Shown: piece by piece, positions 13,401-29,396 of the stretch
How the letters are laid out: each line of letters starts with the position of its first letter
Position numbering within the stretch: position 1 is the first letter of the stretch
Assembly (NCBI GenBank): GCA_949128135.1
Contig: OX421975.1
Location: forward strand, 5,106,571 to 5,170,570
Length of the DNA stretch: 64,000 bases
Direction of reading: 5' to 3'
From: Parasteatoda lunata
Lineage: Eukaryota; Arthropoda; Arachnida; Araneae; Theridiidae
Position numbers and translations under genes: made by a program
The notes under the pieces: generated by a model
The model's database searches: none
The model's input: the letters and a program-made list of their open reading frames with translations, nothing else
What the model was told of the DNA's origin: nothing

Positions 13401-16400
13401 AATATTGACCCATAATATTTATATTGGACCTTGTATTATATTACCGTGTACTAATGTACCCTACCAGGAGAAACAATTATAGGCTTAATAGGGGGCTCAC
13501 AATGTTGTTCTGTGACTTACTGTGTATATATACATATAAAGATTGTGTTAAATAACACTAAAATGAGGAAATTCAAAGTCAATAATCTATATTATAACAA
13601 AATCCTATATCTCCCTTTAATATTGATCCATAAAATTTATATTGGACCTTGTATTATATTACTATGCACTTATGTACACTACCGGAGTAGCAAATTATAG
13701 ACTTAATAGGAGGCCCACAATGTGGTCCTATTGGTTACTATGTATATATACATATAAAGATTGTATTGAATACCACTAAAATGAGGAAATTCGAAGTCAG
13801 TATTCTTTATTATAACCAAAGCCCATGTCCCCGCTTAATATTGACCCATAATATTTATATTGGACCTTGTATTATATTACCGTGTACTAATGTACCCTAC
13901 CAGGAGAAACAATTATAGGCTTAATAGGGGGCTCACAATGTTGTTCTGTGACTTACTGTGTATATATACATATAAAGATTGTGTTAAATAACACTAAAAT
14001 GAGGAAATTCAAAGTCAATAATCTATATTATAACAAAATCCTATATCTCCCTTTAATATTGATCCATAAAATTTATATTGGACCTTGTATTATATTACTA
14101 TGCACTTATGTACACTACCGGAGTAGCAAATTATAGACTTAATAGGAGGCCCACAATGTGGTCCTATTGGTTACTATGTATATATACATATAAAGATTGT
14201 ATTGAATACCACTAAAATGAGGAAATTCGAAGTCAGTATTCTTTATTATAACCAAAGCCCATGTCCCCGCTTAATATTGACCCATAATATTTATATTGGA
14301 CCTTGTATTATATTACCGTGTACTAATGTACCCTACCAGGAGAAACAATTATAGGCTTAATAGGGGGCTCACAATGTTGTTCTGTGACTTACTGTGTATA
14401 TATACATATAAAGATTGTGTTAAATAACACTAAAATGAGGAAATTCAAAGTCAATAATCTATATTATAACAAAATCCTATATCTCCCTTTAATATTGATC
14501 CATAAAATTTATATTGGACCTTGTATTATATTACTATGCACTTATGTACACTACCGGAGTAGCAAATTATAGACTTAATAGGAGGCCCACAATGTGGTCC
14601 TATTGGTTACTATGTATATATACATATAAAGATTGTATTGAATACCACTAAAATGAGGAAATTCGAAGTCAGTATTCTTTATTATAACCAAAGCCCATGT
14701 CCCCGCTTAATATTGACCCATAATATTTATATTGGACCTTGTATTATATTACCGTGTACTAATGTACCCTACCAGGAGAAACAATTATAGGCTTAATAGG
14801 GGGCTCACAATGTTGTTCTGTGACTTACTGTGTATATATACATATAAAGATTGTGTTAAATAACACTAAAATGAGGAAATTCAAAGTCAATAATCTATAT
14901 TATAACAAAATCCTATATCTCCCTTTAATATTGATCCATAAAATTTATATTGGACCTTGTATTATATTACTATGCACTTATGTACACTACCGGAGTAGCA
15001 AATTATAGACTTAATAGGAGGCCCACAATGTGGTCCTATTGGTTACTATGTATATATACATATAAAGATTGTATTGAATACCACTAAAATGAGGAAATTC
15101 GAAGTCAGTATTCTTTATTATAACCAAAGCCCATGTCCCCGCTTAATATTGACCCATAATATTTATATTGGACCTTGTATTATATTACCGTGTACTAATG
15201 TACCCTACCAGGAGAAACAATTATAGGCTTAATAGGGGGCTCACAATGTTGTTCTGTAAGTTACTGTGTATTTATACATAAAAAGATTGTGTTAAATAAC
15301 ACTAAAATGAGGAAATTCAAAGTCAATAATCTATATTATAACAAAATCCTATATCTCCCTTTAATATTGATCCATAAAATTTATATTGGACCTTGTATTA
15401 TATTACTATGCACTTATGTACACTACCGGAGTAGCAAATTATAGACTTAATAGGAGGCCCACAATGTGGTCCTATTGGTTACTATGTATATATACATATA
15501 AAGATTGTATTGAATACCACTAAAATGAGGAAATTCGAAGTCAGTATTCTTTATTATAACCAAAGCCCATGTCCCCGCTTAATATTGACCCATAATATTT
15601 ATATTGGACCTTGTATTATATTACCGTGTACTAATGTACCCTACCAGGAGAAACAATTATAGGCTTAATAGGGGGCTCACAATGTTGTTCTGTGACTTAC
15701 TGTGTATATATACATATAAAGATTGTGTTAAATAACACTAAAATGAGGAAATTCAAAGTCAATAATCTATATTATAACAAAATCCTATATCTCCCTTTAA
15801 TATTGATCCATAAAATTTATATTGGACCTTGTATTATATTACTATGCACTTATGTACACTACCGGAGTAGCAAATTATAGACTTAATAGGAGGCCCACAA
15901 TGTGGTCCTATTGGTTACTATGTATATATACATATAAAGATTGTATTGAATACCACTAAAATGAGGAAATTCGAAGTCAGTATTCTTTATTATAACCAAA
16001 GCCCATGTCCCCGCTTAATATTGACCCATAATATTTATATTGGACCTTGTATTATATTACCGTGTACTAATGTACCCTACCAGGAGAAACAATTATAGGC
16101 TTAATAGGGGGCTCACAATGTTGTTCTGTGACTTACTGTGTATATATACATATAAAGATTGTGTTAAATAACACTAAAATGAGGAAATTCAAAGTCAATA
16201 ATCTATATTATAACAAAATCCTATATCTCCCTTTAATATTGATCCATAAAATTTATATTGGACCTTGTATTATATTACTATGCACTTATGTACACTACCG
16301 GAGTAGCAAATTATAGACTTAATAGGAGGCCCACAATGTGGTCCTATTGGTTACTATGTATATATACATATAAAGATTGTATTGAATACCACTAAAATGA

Positions 16401-17669
16401 GGAAATTCGAAGTCAGTATTCTTTATTATAACCAAAGCCCATGTCCCCGCTTAATATTGACCCATAATATTTATATTGGACCTTGTATTATATTACCGTG
16501 TACTAATGTACCCTACCAGGAGAAACAATTATAGGCTTAATAGGGGGCTCACAATGTTGTTCTGTGACTTACTGTGTATATATACATATAAAGATTGTGT
16601 TAAATAACACTAAAATGAGGAAATTCAAAGTCAATAATCTATATTATAACAAAATCCTATATCTCCCTTTAATATTGATCCATAAAATTTATATTGGACC
16701 TTGTATTATATTACTATGCACTTATGTACACTACCGGAGTAGCAAATTATAGACTTAATAGGAGGCCCACAATGTGGTCCTATTGGTTACTATGTATATA
16801 TACATATAAAGATTGTATTGAATACCACTAAAATGAGGAAATTCGAAGTCAGTATTCTTTATTATAACCAAAGCCCATGTCCCCGCTTAATATTGACCCA
16901 TAATATTTATATTGGACCTTGTATTATATTACCGTGTACTAATGTACCCTACCAGGAGAAACAATTATAGGCTTAATAGGGGGCTCACAATGTTGTTCTG
17001 TGACTTACTGTGTATATATACATATAAAGATTGTGTTAAATAACACTAAAATGAGGAAATTCAAAGTCAATAATCTATATTATAACAAAATCCTATATCT
17101 CCCTTTAATATTGATCCATAAAATTTATATTGGACCTTGTATTATATTACTATGCACTTATGTACACTACCGGAGTAGCAAATTATAGACTTAATAGGAG
17201 GCCCACAATGTGGTCCTATTGGTTACTATGTATATATACATATAAAGATTGTATTGAATACCACTAAAATGAGGAAATTCGAAGTCAGTATTCTTTATTA
17301 TAACCAAAGCCCATGTCCCCGCTTAATATTGACCCATAATATTTATATTGGACCTTGTATTATATTACCGTGTACTAATGTACCCTACCAGGAGAAACAA
17401 TTATAGGCTTAATAGGGGGCTCACAATGTTGTTCTGTAAGTTACTGTGTATTTATACATAAAAAGATTGTGTTAAATAACACTAAAATGAGGAAATTCAA
17501 AGTCAATAATCTATATTATAACAAAATCCTATATCTCCCTTTAATATTGATCCATAAAATTTATATTGGATCTTGTATTATATTACTATGCACTTATGTA
17601 CCCAACCGGAGTAGCAAATTATAGACTTAACAGGAGGCCCACAATGTGGTCCTATTGGTAACTATGTAT
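10441..17669 (-). repeat. 436-bp higher-order satellite array (dimer of 218-bp monomers), about 17 units
   Basis: The sequence repeats every 436 bp, with landmark starts at 10460, 10896, 11332 and onward to 17436. Each unit is two diverged 218-bp monomers; for example GTATATATACATATAAAGATT starts at 10472, 10690 and 10908. Units are almost identical. Exceptions include one C-to-T change near 12920 and a shared variant (CTGTAAGTTACTG and TTTATACATAAAAAG) in the units at about 15256 and 17436. A stop-free stretch of 62 codons recurs in every unit, but it opens with GTG and is a by-product of the repeat. Homology to the neighbouring monomers shows that the array grew from the same family, by recent unequal exchange or amplification. 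Confidence 0.95.
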
Positions 17670-17673
17670 ATAT

Positions 17674-18851
17674 GTTACCGGCAGAGTATGAAACGCCGGC
17701 ATTGTATAGAATGCCTGACGTTTTTAGGCAAAGTATGAAATGTGAGAAGTATTACATACTTTGCCTAGGCATTGTATACAATGCCTAGGCATTCTATAGA
17801 ATGCCAAAAGCTATTGAGGCAAAGTATGAAATAATCGTCCTGATGAGGTTATTATGTAAATGATGTGCATGTTACTGTGAATCACCGAAATCGGTGGTTA
17901 CCGGTGAATGTTGACAATCACATAGTCGCTTTGGTGAATGTCCGAAATATTTATTACATCCGATTTATCATTAATTTATTCGTTGATATAATTACATTTA
18001 TTCGATATTTTAATACTTACAGACGATAGATTAGAAGAAACATCAGTGTTTGGAGTATTGGGCAAATGTATACCGGGCAATGGCACTTGACCTTGAAAAA
18101 GCATCAGTGTAGGGTATACCGGGCAAATGTATACCGGGCAGTGGCACTTAACTAGACCTAATATATATTTCGGACATTTACCAAAGGTCTAGTCATACTA
18201 GGTCTAGTTAAGTGCCATTGCCCGGTATACCCTACTCTGATGTTTTTTTAAGGTCAAGTGCCACTGTGTAAGGTATACCCTACACAGATGTTTTTTTAAG
18301 ATTCAGTGCTGTTGCCCGGTATACATTAGCCCGGTATATCCTACACTGATGATTTTTTAAGGTTCAGTGCCACAGCCCGGTATACCCTACTCTGATGTTT
18401 TTTTAAGGTCAAGTGCCACTGCCCTGTATACATTTGCCCAATACTCCAAACAATGATGTTTCTTCTAATCTATCGTCAGTAAGTATTAAAATATCGAAAC
18501 AATGTAATCCATCGTCAGTAAGTATTAAAATATCGAATAAATGTAATTATATCCACGAATAAAGTAATATCAAATCGGATGTAATAAATATTTCGGACAT
18601 TCACCAAAGCGACTAAATGATTGTCAGCATTCACCGGTGAAACTCTACAACCACCGATTTCGGTCATTTACAGTAACGTGCAAATCATTTACATAATAAC
18701 CTGATCAGGACGTTTATTTCATACTTTGCCTAAATAGCATTTGGCATTCTATAGAATGCCTAGGCAATGTGTGAAATATAAAACATTTCATACTTTGCCG
18801 GCTAATTTTAGGCATTCTATACAATGCCGGATTTCATACTTTGCCGGTAAC
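17674..18851. mobile_element. Fold-back (long inverted repeat) DNA element
   Basis: The 1178-bp insertion begins GTTACCGGCA and ends TGCCGGTAAC. The two halves are near reverse complements: a left arm to about 18165 and a longer right arm from about 18205, with a short spacer. Flanks are ATAT at 17670-17673 and 18852-18855. Removing the element plus one ATAT restores the 218-bp monomer exactly, so the target duplication is 4 bp, or shorter if the ends extend into the TA-rich target. The arms contain further small palindromes such as GGCATTCTATAGAATGCC and GGCATTGTATACAATGCC, and repeated AAAGTATGAAA motifs. It has no open frame for a transposase, so it must be mobilised in trans. A Ginger-like or other 4-bp-TSD superfamily is possible but unproven. 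Confidence 0.85.
18218..18450 (+). repeat. Minisatellite inside right arm of the fold-back element
   Basis: About four degenerate units of roughly 45-65 bp follow each other. Each has the pattern AGTGCCACTG, CCCGGTATACCCTACTCTGA, TGTTTTTTTAAGGT. The left arm holds fewer matching units in reverse complement (17-bp GTATACCGGGCAAATGT and similar), which makes the right arm longer. Copy-number change within this block also marks the start of the later tandem duplication. Confidence 0.7.
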
Positions 18852-20616
<1,765 letters not shown>

Positions 20617-23600
20617 CCTTATAAGCTTATTTTTATTTCTTCTAGTGGGATACATTAGTACCCGGAAATATAAAATATTGTCTTATTTGAAAATTATGAC
20701 ACAATATTAAGTGAGATATAGGGCCATGTTGTAATACATAATATTGACTCATTATAACGCTATTGTTTATTAATAGTTACTTATAGGACAACATAAAAGT
20801 GCTATAATTATTTACTTCGGTAGCGTACACTAATATTTGGTAATATAACACGGGATTCAATTTTAAAATGTCAATATTAAGGGGAGATATAGATAGAATA
20901 TTAACTTCGAATTTTCTCATTTTAATGATATGCAACGCACTATTATATATATATATACTTACACTGTGACCTATAGGACCCCATTGTGTACCCCCTTATA
21001 AGCCTATTTTTATTTCTTTTAGTGGGATACATTAGTACCCGGAAATATAATATTTTGTCTTATTTGAAAATTATGACAGAATATTAAGTGAGATATAGGG
21101 CCATGTTGTAATACATAATAATGACTCATTATAACGCTATTGTTTATTAATAGTTACTTATAGGACAACATAAAGGGGCTATAATTATTTACTTCGGTAG
21201 CGTACACTAATATTTGGTAATATAACACGGGATTCAATTTTAATATGTCAATATTAAGGGGAGATATAGATAGAATATTAACTTCGAATTTTCTCATTTT
21301 AATGATATGCAACACAATATTATATATATATATACTTACACTGTGACCTATAGGACCCTATTGTGTACCCCCTTATAAGCCTATTTTTATTTCTTTTAGT
21401 GGGATACATTAGTACCCGGAAATATAATATTTTGTCTTATTTGAAAATTATGACACAATATTAAGTGAGATATAGGGCCATGTTTTAATACATAATATTG
21501 ACTCATTATAACGCTATTGTTTATTAATAGTTACTTATAGGACAATTTAAAAGGGCTATAATTATTTACTTTGGTAGCGTACACTAATATTTGGTAATAT
21601 AACACGGGATTCAATTTTAATATGTCAATATTAAGGGGAGATATAGATAGAATATTAACTTCGAATTTTCTCATTTTCATGATATGCAACGCAATATTAT
21701 ATATATATATACTTACACTGTGACCTATAGGACCCTATTGTGTACCCCCTTAAAAGCCTATTTTTATTTCTTTTAGTGGGATACATTAGTACCCGGAAAT
21801 ATAATATTTTGTCTTATTTGAAAATTATGACACAATATTAAGTGAGATATAGGGCCATGTTTTAATACATAATATTGACTCATTATAACGCTATTGTTTA
21901 TTAATAGTTACTTATAGGACAATTTAAAAGGGCTATAATTATTTACTTTGGTAGCGTACACTAATATTTGGTAATATAACACGGGATTCAATTTTAATAT
22001 GTCAATATTAAGGGGAGATATAGATAGAATATTAACTTCGAATTTTCTCATTTTAATGATATGCAACGCACTATTATATTTATATATACTTACACTGTGA
22101 CCTATAGGACCCCATTGTGTACCCCCTTATAAGCCTATTTTTATTTCTTTTAGTGGGATACATTAGTACCCGGAAATATAATATTTTGTCTTATTTGAAA
22201 ATTATGACACAATATTAAGTGAGATATAGGGCCATGTTGTAATACATAATATTGACTCATTATAACGCTATTGTTTATTAATAGTTACTTATAGGACAAC
22301 ATAAAAGGGCTATAATTATTTACTTCGGTAGCGTACACTAATATTTGGTAATATAACACGGGATTCAATTTTAAAATGTCAATATTAAGGGGAGATATAG
22401 ATAGAATATTAACTTCGAATTTTCTCATTTTAATGATATGCAACGCACTATTATATATATATATACTTACACTGTGACCTATAGGACCCCATTGCGTACC
22501 CCCTTATAAGCCTATTTTTATTTCTTTTAGTGGGATACATTAGTACCCGGAAATATAATATTTTGTCTTATTTGAAAATTATGACAGAATATTAAGTGAG
22601 ATATAGGGCCATGTTGTAATACATAATATTGACTCATTATGACGCTATTGTTTATTAATAGTTACTTATAGGACAACATAAAAGGGCTATAATTATTTAC
22701 TTCGGTAGCGTACACTAATATTTGGTAGTATAACACGGGATTCAATTTTAATATGTCAATATTAAGGGGAGATATAGATAGAATATTAACTTCGAATTTT
22801 CTCATTTTAATGATATGCAACCCATTATTATATATATATATACTTACACTGTGACCTATAGGACCCCATTGTGTACCCCCTTATAAGCCTATTTTTATTT
22901 CTTTTAGTGGGATACATTAGTATCCGGAAATATAATATTTTGTCTTATTTGAAAATTATGACAGAATATTAAGTGAGATATAGGGCCATGTTGTAATACA
23001 TAATATTGACTCATTATAACGCTATTGTTTATTAATAGTTACTTATAGGACAACATAAAAGGGCTATAATTATTTACTTCGGTAGCGTACACTAATATTT
23101 GGTAATATAACACGCGATTCAATTTTAATATGTCAATATTAAGGGGAGATATAGATAGAATATTAACTTCGAATTTTCTCATTTTAATGATATGCAACCC
23201 ACTATTATATATATATATACTTACACTGTGACCTATAGGACCCCATTAAGTACCCCCTTATAAGCCTATTTTTATTTCTTTTAGTGGGATACATTAGTAC
23301 CCGGAAATATAATATTTTGTCTTATTTGAAAATTATGACACAATATTAAGTGAGATATAGGGCCATGTTGTAATTCATAATATTGACTCATTATAACGCT
23401 ATTGTTTATTAATAGTTACTTATAGGACAACATAAAAGGGCTATAATTATTTACTTCGGTAGCGTACACTAATATTTGGTAATATAACACGGGATTCAAT
23501 TTTAATATTATTAAGTGAGATACACAAATCACACACAATATTAAGTGAGATATAGGGGCATGTTGTAATACATAATATTGACTCATTATAACGCTATTGT

Positions 23601-26600
23601 TTATTAATAGTTACTTATAGGACAACATAAAAGGGCTATAATTATTTACTTCGGTAGCGTACACTAATATTTGGTAATATAACACGGGATTCAATTTTAA
23701 AATGTCAATATTAAGGGGAGATATAGATAGAATATTAACTTCGAATTTTCTCATTTTAATGATATGCAACGCACTATTATATTTATATATACTTACACTG
23801 TGACCTATAGGACCCCATTGTGTACCCCCTTATAAGCCTATTTTTATTTCTTTTAGTGGGATACATTAGTACCCGGAAATATAATATTTTGTCTTATTTG
23901 AAAATTATGACACAATATTAAGTGAGATATAGGGCCATGTTGTAATACATAATATTGACTCATTATAACGCTATTGTTTATTAATAGTTACTTATAGGAC
24001 AACATAAAAGGGCTATAATTATTTACTTCGGTAGCGTACACTAATATTTGGTAATATAACACGGGATTCAATTTTAAAATGTCAATATTAAGGGGAGATA
24101 TAGATAGAATATTAACTTCGAATTTTCTCATTTTAATGATATGCAACGCACTATTATATATATATATACTTACACTGTGACCTATAGGACCCCATTGCGT
24201 ACCCCCTTATAAGCCTATTTTTATTTCTTTTAGTGGGATACATTAGTACCCGGAAATATAATATTTTGTCTTATTTGAAAATTATGACAGAATATTAAGT
24301 GAGATATAGGGCCATGTTGTAATACATAATATTGACTCATTATGACGCTATTGTTTATTAATAGTTACTTATAGGACAACATAAAAGGGCTATAATTATT
24401 TACTTCGGTAGCGTACACTAATATTTGGTAGTATAACACGGGATTCAATTTTAATATGTCAATATTAAGGGGAGATATAGATAGAATATTAACTTCGAAT
24501 TTTCTCATTTTAATGATATGCAACCCATTATTATATATATATATACTTACACTGTGACCTATAGGACCCCATTGTGTACCCCCTTATAAGCCTATTTTTA
24601 TTTCTTTTAGTGGGATACATTAGTATCCGGAAATATAATATTTTGTCTTATTTGAAAATTATGACAGAATATTAAGTGAGATATAGGGCCATGTTGTAAT
24701 ACATAATATTGACTCATTATAACGCTATTGTTTATTAATAGTTACTTATAGGACAACATAAAAGGGCTATAATTATTTACTTCGGTAGCGTACACTAATA
24801 TTTGGTAATATAACACGCGATTCAATTTTAATATGTCAATATTAAGGGGAGATATAGATAGAATATTAACTTCGAATTTTCTCATTTTAATGATATGCAA
24901 CCCACTATTATATATATATATACTTACACTGTGACCTATAGGACCCCATTAAGTACCCCCTTATAAGCCTATTTTTATTTCTTTTAGTGGGATACATTAG
25001 TACCCGGAAATATAATATTTTGTCTTATTTGAAAATTATGACACAATATTAAGTGAGATATAGGGCCATGTTGTAATTCATAATATTGACTCATTATAAC
25101 GCTATTGTTTATTAATAGTTACTTATAGGACAACATAAAAGGGCTATAATTATTTACTTCGGTAGCGTACACTAATATTTGGTAATATAACACGGGATTC
25201 AATTTTAATATGTCAATATTAAGGGGAGATATAGATAGAATATTAACTTCGAATTTTCTCATTTTAATGATATGCAACGCACTATTATATATATATATAT
25301 ATACTTACACTGTGACATATAGGACCCCATTGTGTACCCCCTTATAAGCCTATTTTTATTTCTTTTAGTGGGATACATTAGTACCCGGATATATAATATT
25401 TTGTCTTATTTGAAAATTATGACAGAATATTAAGTGAGATATAGGGCCATGTTGTAATACATAATATTGACTCATTATAACGCTATTGTTTATTAATAGT
25501 TACTTATAGGACAACATAAAAGGGCTATAATAATTTACTTCGGTAGCGTACACTAATATTTGGTAATATAACACGGGATTCAATTTTAATATGTCAATAT
25601 TAAGGGGAGATATAGATAGAATATTAACTTCGAATTTTCTCATTTTAATGATATGCAACCCACTATTATATATATATATACTTACACTGTGACCTATAGG
25701 ACCCCATTGTGTACCCCCTTATAAGCCTATTTTTATTTCTTTTAGTGGGATACATTAGTACCCGGAAATATAATATTTTGTCTTATTTGAAAATTATGAC
25801 ACAATATTAAGTGAGATATAGGGCCATGTTGTAATACGTAATATTGACTCATTATAACGCTATTGTTTATTAATAGTTACTTATAGGACAACATAAAAGG
25901 GCTATAATTATTTACTTCTCTAGCGTACACTAATATTTGGTAATATAACACGGGATTCAATTTTAATATGTCAATATTAAGGGGAGATATAGATAGAATA
26001 TTAACTTCGAATTTTCTCATTTTAATGATATGCAACCCACTATTATATATATATATATACTTACACTGTGACCTATAGGACCCCATTGTGTACCCCCTTA
26101 TAAGCCTATTTTTATATCTTTTAGTGGGATACATTAGTACCCGGAAATATAATATTTTGTCTTATTTGAAAATTATGACACAATATTAAGTGAGATATAG
26201 GGCCATGTTGTAATACATAATATTGACTCATTATAACGCTATTGTTTATTAATAGTTACTTATAGGACAACATAAAAGGGCTATAATTATTTACTTCGGT
26301 AGCGTACACTAATATTTGGTAATATAACACGGGATTCAATTTTAATATGTCAATATTAAGGGGAGATATAGATAGAATATTAACTTCGAATTTTCTCATT
26401 TTAATGATATGCAACGCACTATTATATATATATATACTTACACTGTGACCTATAGGACCCCATTGTGTACCCCCTTATAAGCCTATTTTTATTTCTTTTA
26501 GTGGGATACATTTGTACCCGGAAATATAATATTTTGTCTTATTTGAAAATTATGACACAATATTAAGTGAGATATAGGTCCATGTTGTAATACATAATAT

Positions 26601-27943
26601 TGACTCATTATAACGCTATTGTTTATTAATAGTTACTTATAGGACAACATAAAAGGGCTATAATTATTTACTTCGGTAGCGTACACTAATATTTGGTAAT
26701 ATAACACGGGATTCAATTTTAATATGTCAATATTAAGGGGAGATATAGATAGAATATTAACTTCGAATTTTCTCATTTTAATGATATGCAACCCACTATT
26801 ATATATATATATATATATATACTTACACTGTAGCCTATAGGACCCCATTGTGTACCCCCTTATAAGCCTATTTTTATTTCTTTTAGTGGGATACATTAGT
26901 ACCCGGAAATATAATATTTTGTCTTATTTGAAAATTATGACACAATATTAAGTGAGATATAGGGCCATGTTGTAATACATAATATTGACTCATTATAACG
27001 CTATTGTTTATTAATAGTTACTTATAGGACAACATAAAAGGGCTATAATTATTTACTTCGGTAGCGTACACTAATATTTGGTAATATAACACGGGATTCA
27101 ATTTTAATATGTCAATATTAAGGGGAGATATAGATAGAATATTAACTTCGAATTTTCTCATTTTAATGATATGCAACGCACTATTATATATATATATATA
27201 TACTCACACTGTGACCTATAGGACCCCATTGTGTACCCCCTTTTAAGCCTATTTTTATTTCTTTTAGTGGGATGCATTAGTACCCGGAAATATAATATTT
27301 TGTCTTATTTGAAAATTATGACACAATATTAAGTGAGATATAGGGCCATGTTGTAATACATAATATTGACTCATTATAACGCTATTGTTTATTAATAGTT
27401 ACTTATAGGACAACATAAAAGGGCTATAATTATTTACTTCGGTAGCGTACACTAATATTTGGTAATATAACACGGGATTCAATTTTAATATGTCAATATT
27501 AAGGGGAGATATAGATAGAATATTAACTTCGAATTTTCTCATTTTAATGATATGCAACGCACTATTATATATATATATATATACTTACACTGTGACCTAT
27601 AGGACCCCATTGTGTACCCCCTTTTAAGCCTAATTTTATTTCTTTTAGTGGGATGCATTAGTATCCGGAAATATAATATTTTGTCTTATTTGAAAATTAT
27701 GACACAATATTAAGTGAGATATAGGGCCATGTTGTAATACATAATATTGACTCATTATAACGCTATTGTTTATTAATAGTTACTTATAGGACAACATAAA
27801 AGAGCTATAATTATTTACTTCGGTAGCGTACACTAATATTTGGTAATATAACACGGGATTCAATTTTAATATGTCAATATTAAGGGGAGATATAGATAGA
27901 ATATTAACTTCGAATTTTCTCATTTTAATGATATGCAACGCAC

Positions 27944-27974
<31 letters not shown>

Positions 27975-29083
27975 CTTACACTGTAACCTATAGGACCCCA
28001 TTGTGCACCCCCTTATAAGCCTATTTTTATTTCTTTTAGTGGGATACATTAGTACCCGGAAATATAATATTTTGTCTTATTTGAAAATTATGACACAATA
28101 TTAAGTGAGATATAGGGCCATGTTGTAATACATAATATTGACTCATTATAACGCTATTGTTTATTAATAGTTACTTATAGGACAACATTAAAGGGCTATA
28201 ATTATTTACTTCGGTAGCGTACACTAATATTTGGTAATATAACACGGGATTCAATTTTAATATGTCAATATTAAGGGGAGATATAGATAGAATATTAACT
28301 TCGAATTTTCTCATTTTAATGATATGCAACGCACTATTATATATATATATACTTACACTGTGACCTATAGGACCCCATTGTGTACCCCCTTTTAAGCCTA
28401 TTTTTATTTCTTTTAGTGGGATGCATTAGTACCCGGAAATATAATATTTTGTCTTATTTGAAAATTATGACACAATATTAAGTGAGATATAGGGCCATGT
28501 TGTAATACATAATATTGACTCATTATAACGCTATTGTTTATTAATAGTTACTTATAGGACAACATAAATGGGCTATAATTATTTACTTCGGTAGCGTACA
28601 CTAATATTTGGTAATATAACACGGGATTCAATTTTAATATGTCAATATTAAGGGGAGATATAGATAGAATATTAACTTGGAATTTTCTCATTTTAATGAT
28701 GTGCAACGCACTATTATATATACATACTTACACAGTAACCTATAGGACCCCATTGTGTACCCCCTTATAAGCCTTTTTTTATTTCTTTTAGTGGGATACG
28801 AAAGTACGTGGTAATATGATACGTGGTCCAATTTGAATATTATGAGTCAATATTATGGGGAGATATAGTGACATATTTTAATACATAAATTTGATTGAGA
28901 ATTTCCTCACTTAAAGGCATTTGTACATGTACATACATTGGAAACTAAAGGACAACATTGTGTACCCCCTAATAAGCCTATAAATATTTCCTCTGGTTAT
29001 GTACATTAGTACCCTTTAATATATTACATTGTCCCATTGGAATGTTATGGGTCAATATTAAGGGCCATATTGTAGTACATTCT
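20617..29083 (+). repeat. 377-bp dimeric satellite array, about 21-22 units
   Basis: ACACTGTGACCTATAGGACC recurs at about 20961, 21338, 21715 and onward, every 377 bp plus or minus a few bases from variable TATATA runs. Each unit contains two diverged half-monomers. One starts CTATAGGACCCCATTGTGTA, and the other TATAGGACAACATAAAAGGG; both carry a TACACTAATA/ATACATTAGTA and AATATAA landmark. The order of landmarks matches the other satellite blocks. From about 28700 the units decay and fade out near 29083. Stop-free minus-strand stretches of 85-89 codons at 25877, 26633 and 27780 are by-products of the repeat. Confidence 0.93.
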
Positions 29084-29383
29084 CTTTTATTTAACTTTTG
29101 AATGAAATCCAGTGTCTTTTGTTTAAAAATTGAACCCAATATCTTTACATCGGTACTCAAACCCACTCCTTCTGAGGGATTCTATCCCATGACTTGCTGA
29201 CAAACTTTTGCGTTGGCACTGTGGTGGTGTTATTTTAATATTTTGCCCATTCTTACTTTTAGAATTGTTTTTTATTATTTTCTTTTGGAGATTTACGCAT
29301 CATAAATATTTTATGCCGAAATAAACTAAAATGGATCATTATAAATTTCATTATTGCACCACATTTCGTTACTAAATAGTATT
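29084..29383. other. AT-rich DNA between satellite and SINE, nothing recognised
   Basis: Non-repetitive AT-rich sequence after the satellite ends. I see no gene, pol III motif or repeat unit here. Confidence 0.5.
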
Positions 29384-29396
29384 AATTAAATATGTT

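Noticed and set aside
10460..17188. A 62-codon open frame repeated in nearly every 436-bp unit as a possible peptide family
   Set aside because: It opens with GTG, follows the satellite unit exactly, shows no codon-position bias in its variation, and has no domain. It is a by-product of the repeat.
17840..17905. CTGATGAG...GAAA resembling a hammerhead ribozyme core in the fold-back element
   Set aside because: In the other arm the same place reads CCTGATCAGG, a plain palindrome, and the stem II/III pairing and cleavage site do not fit. It is a chance match after one substitution.
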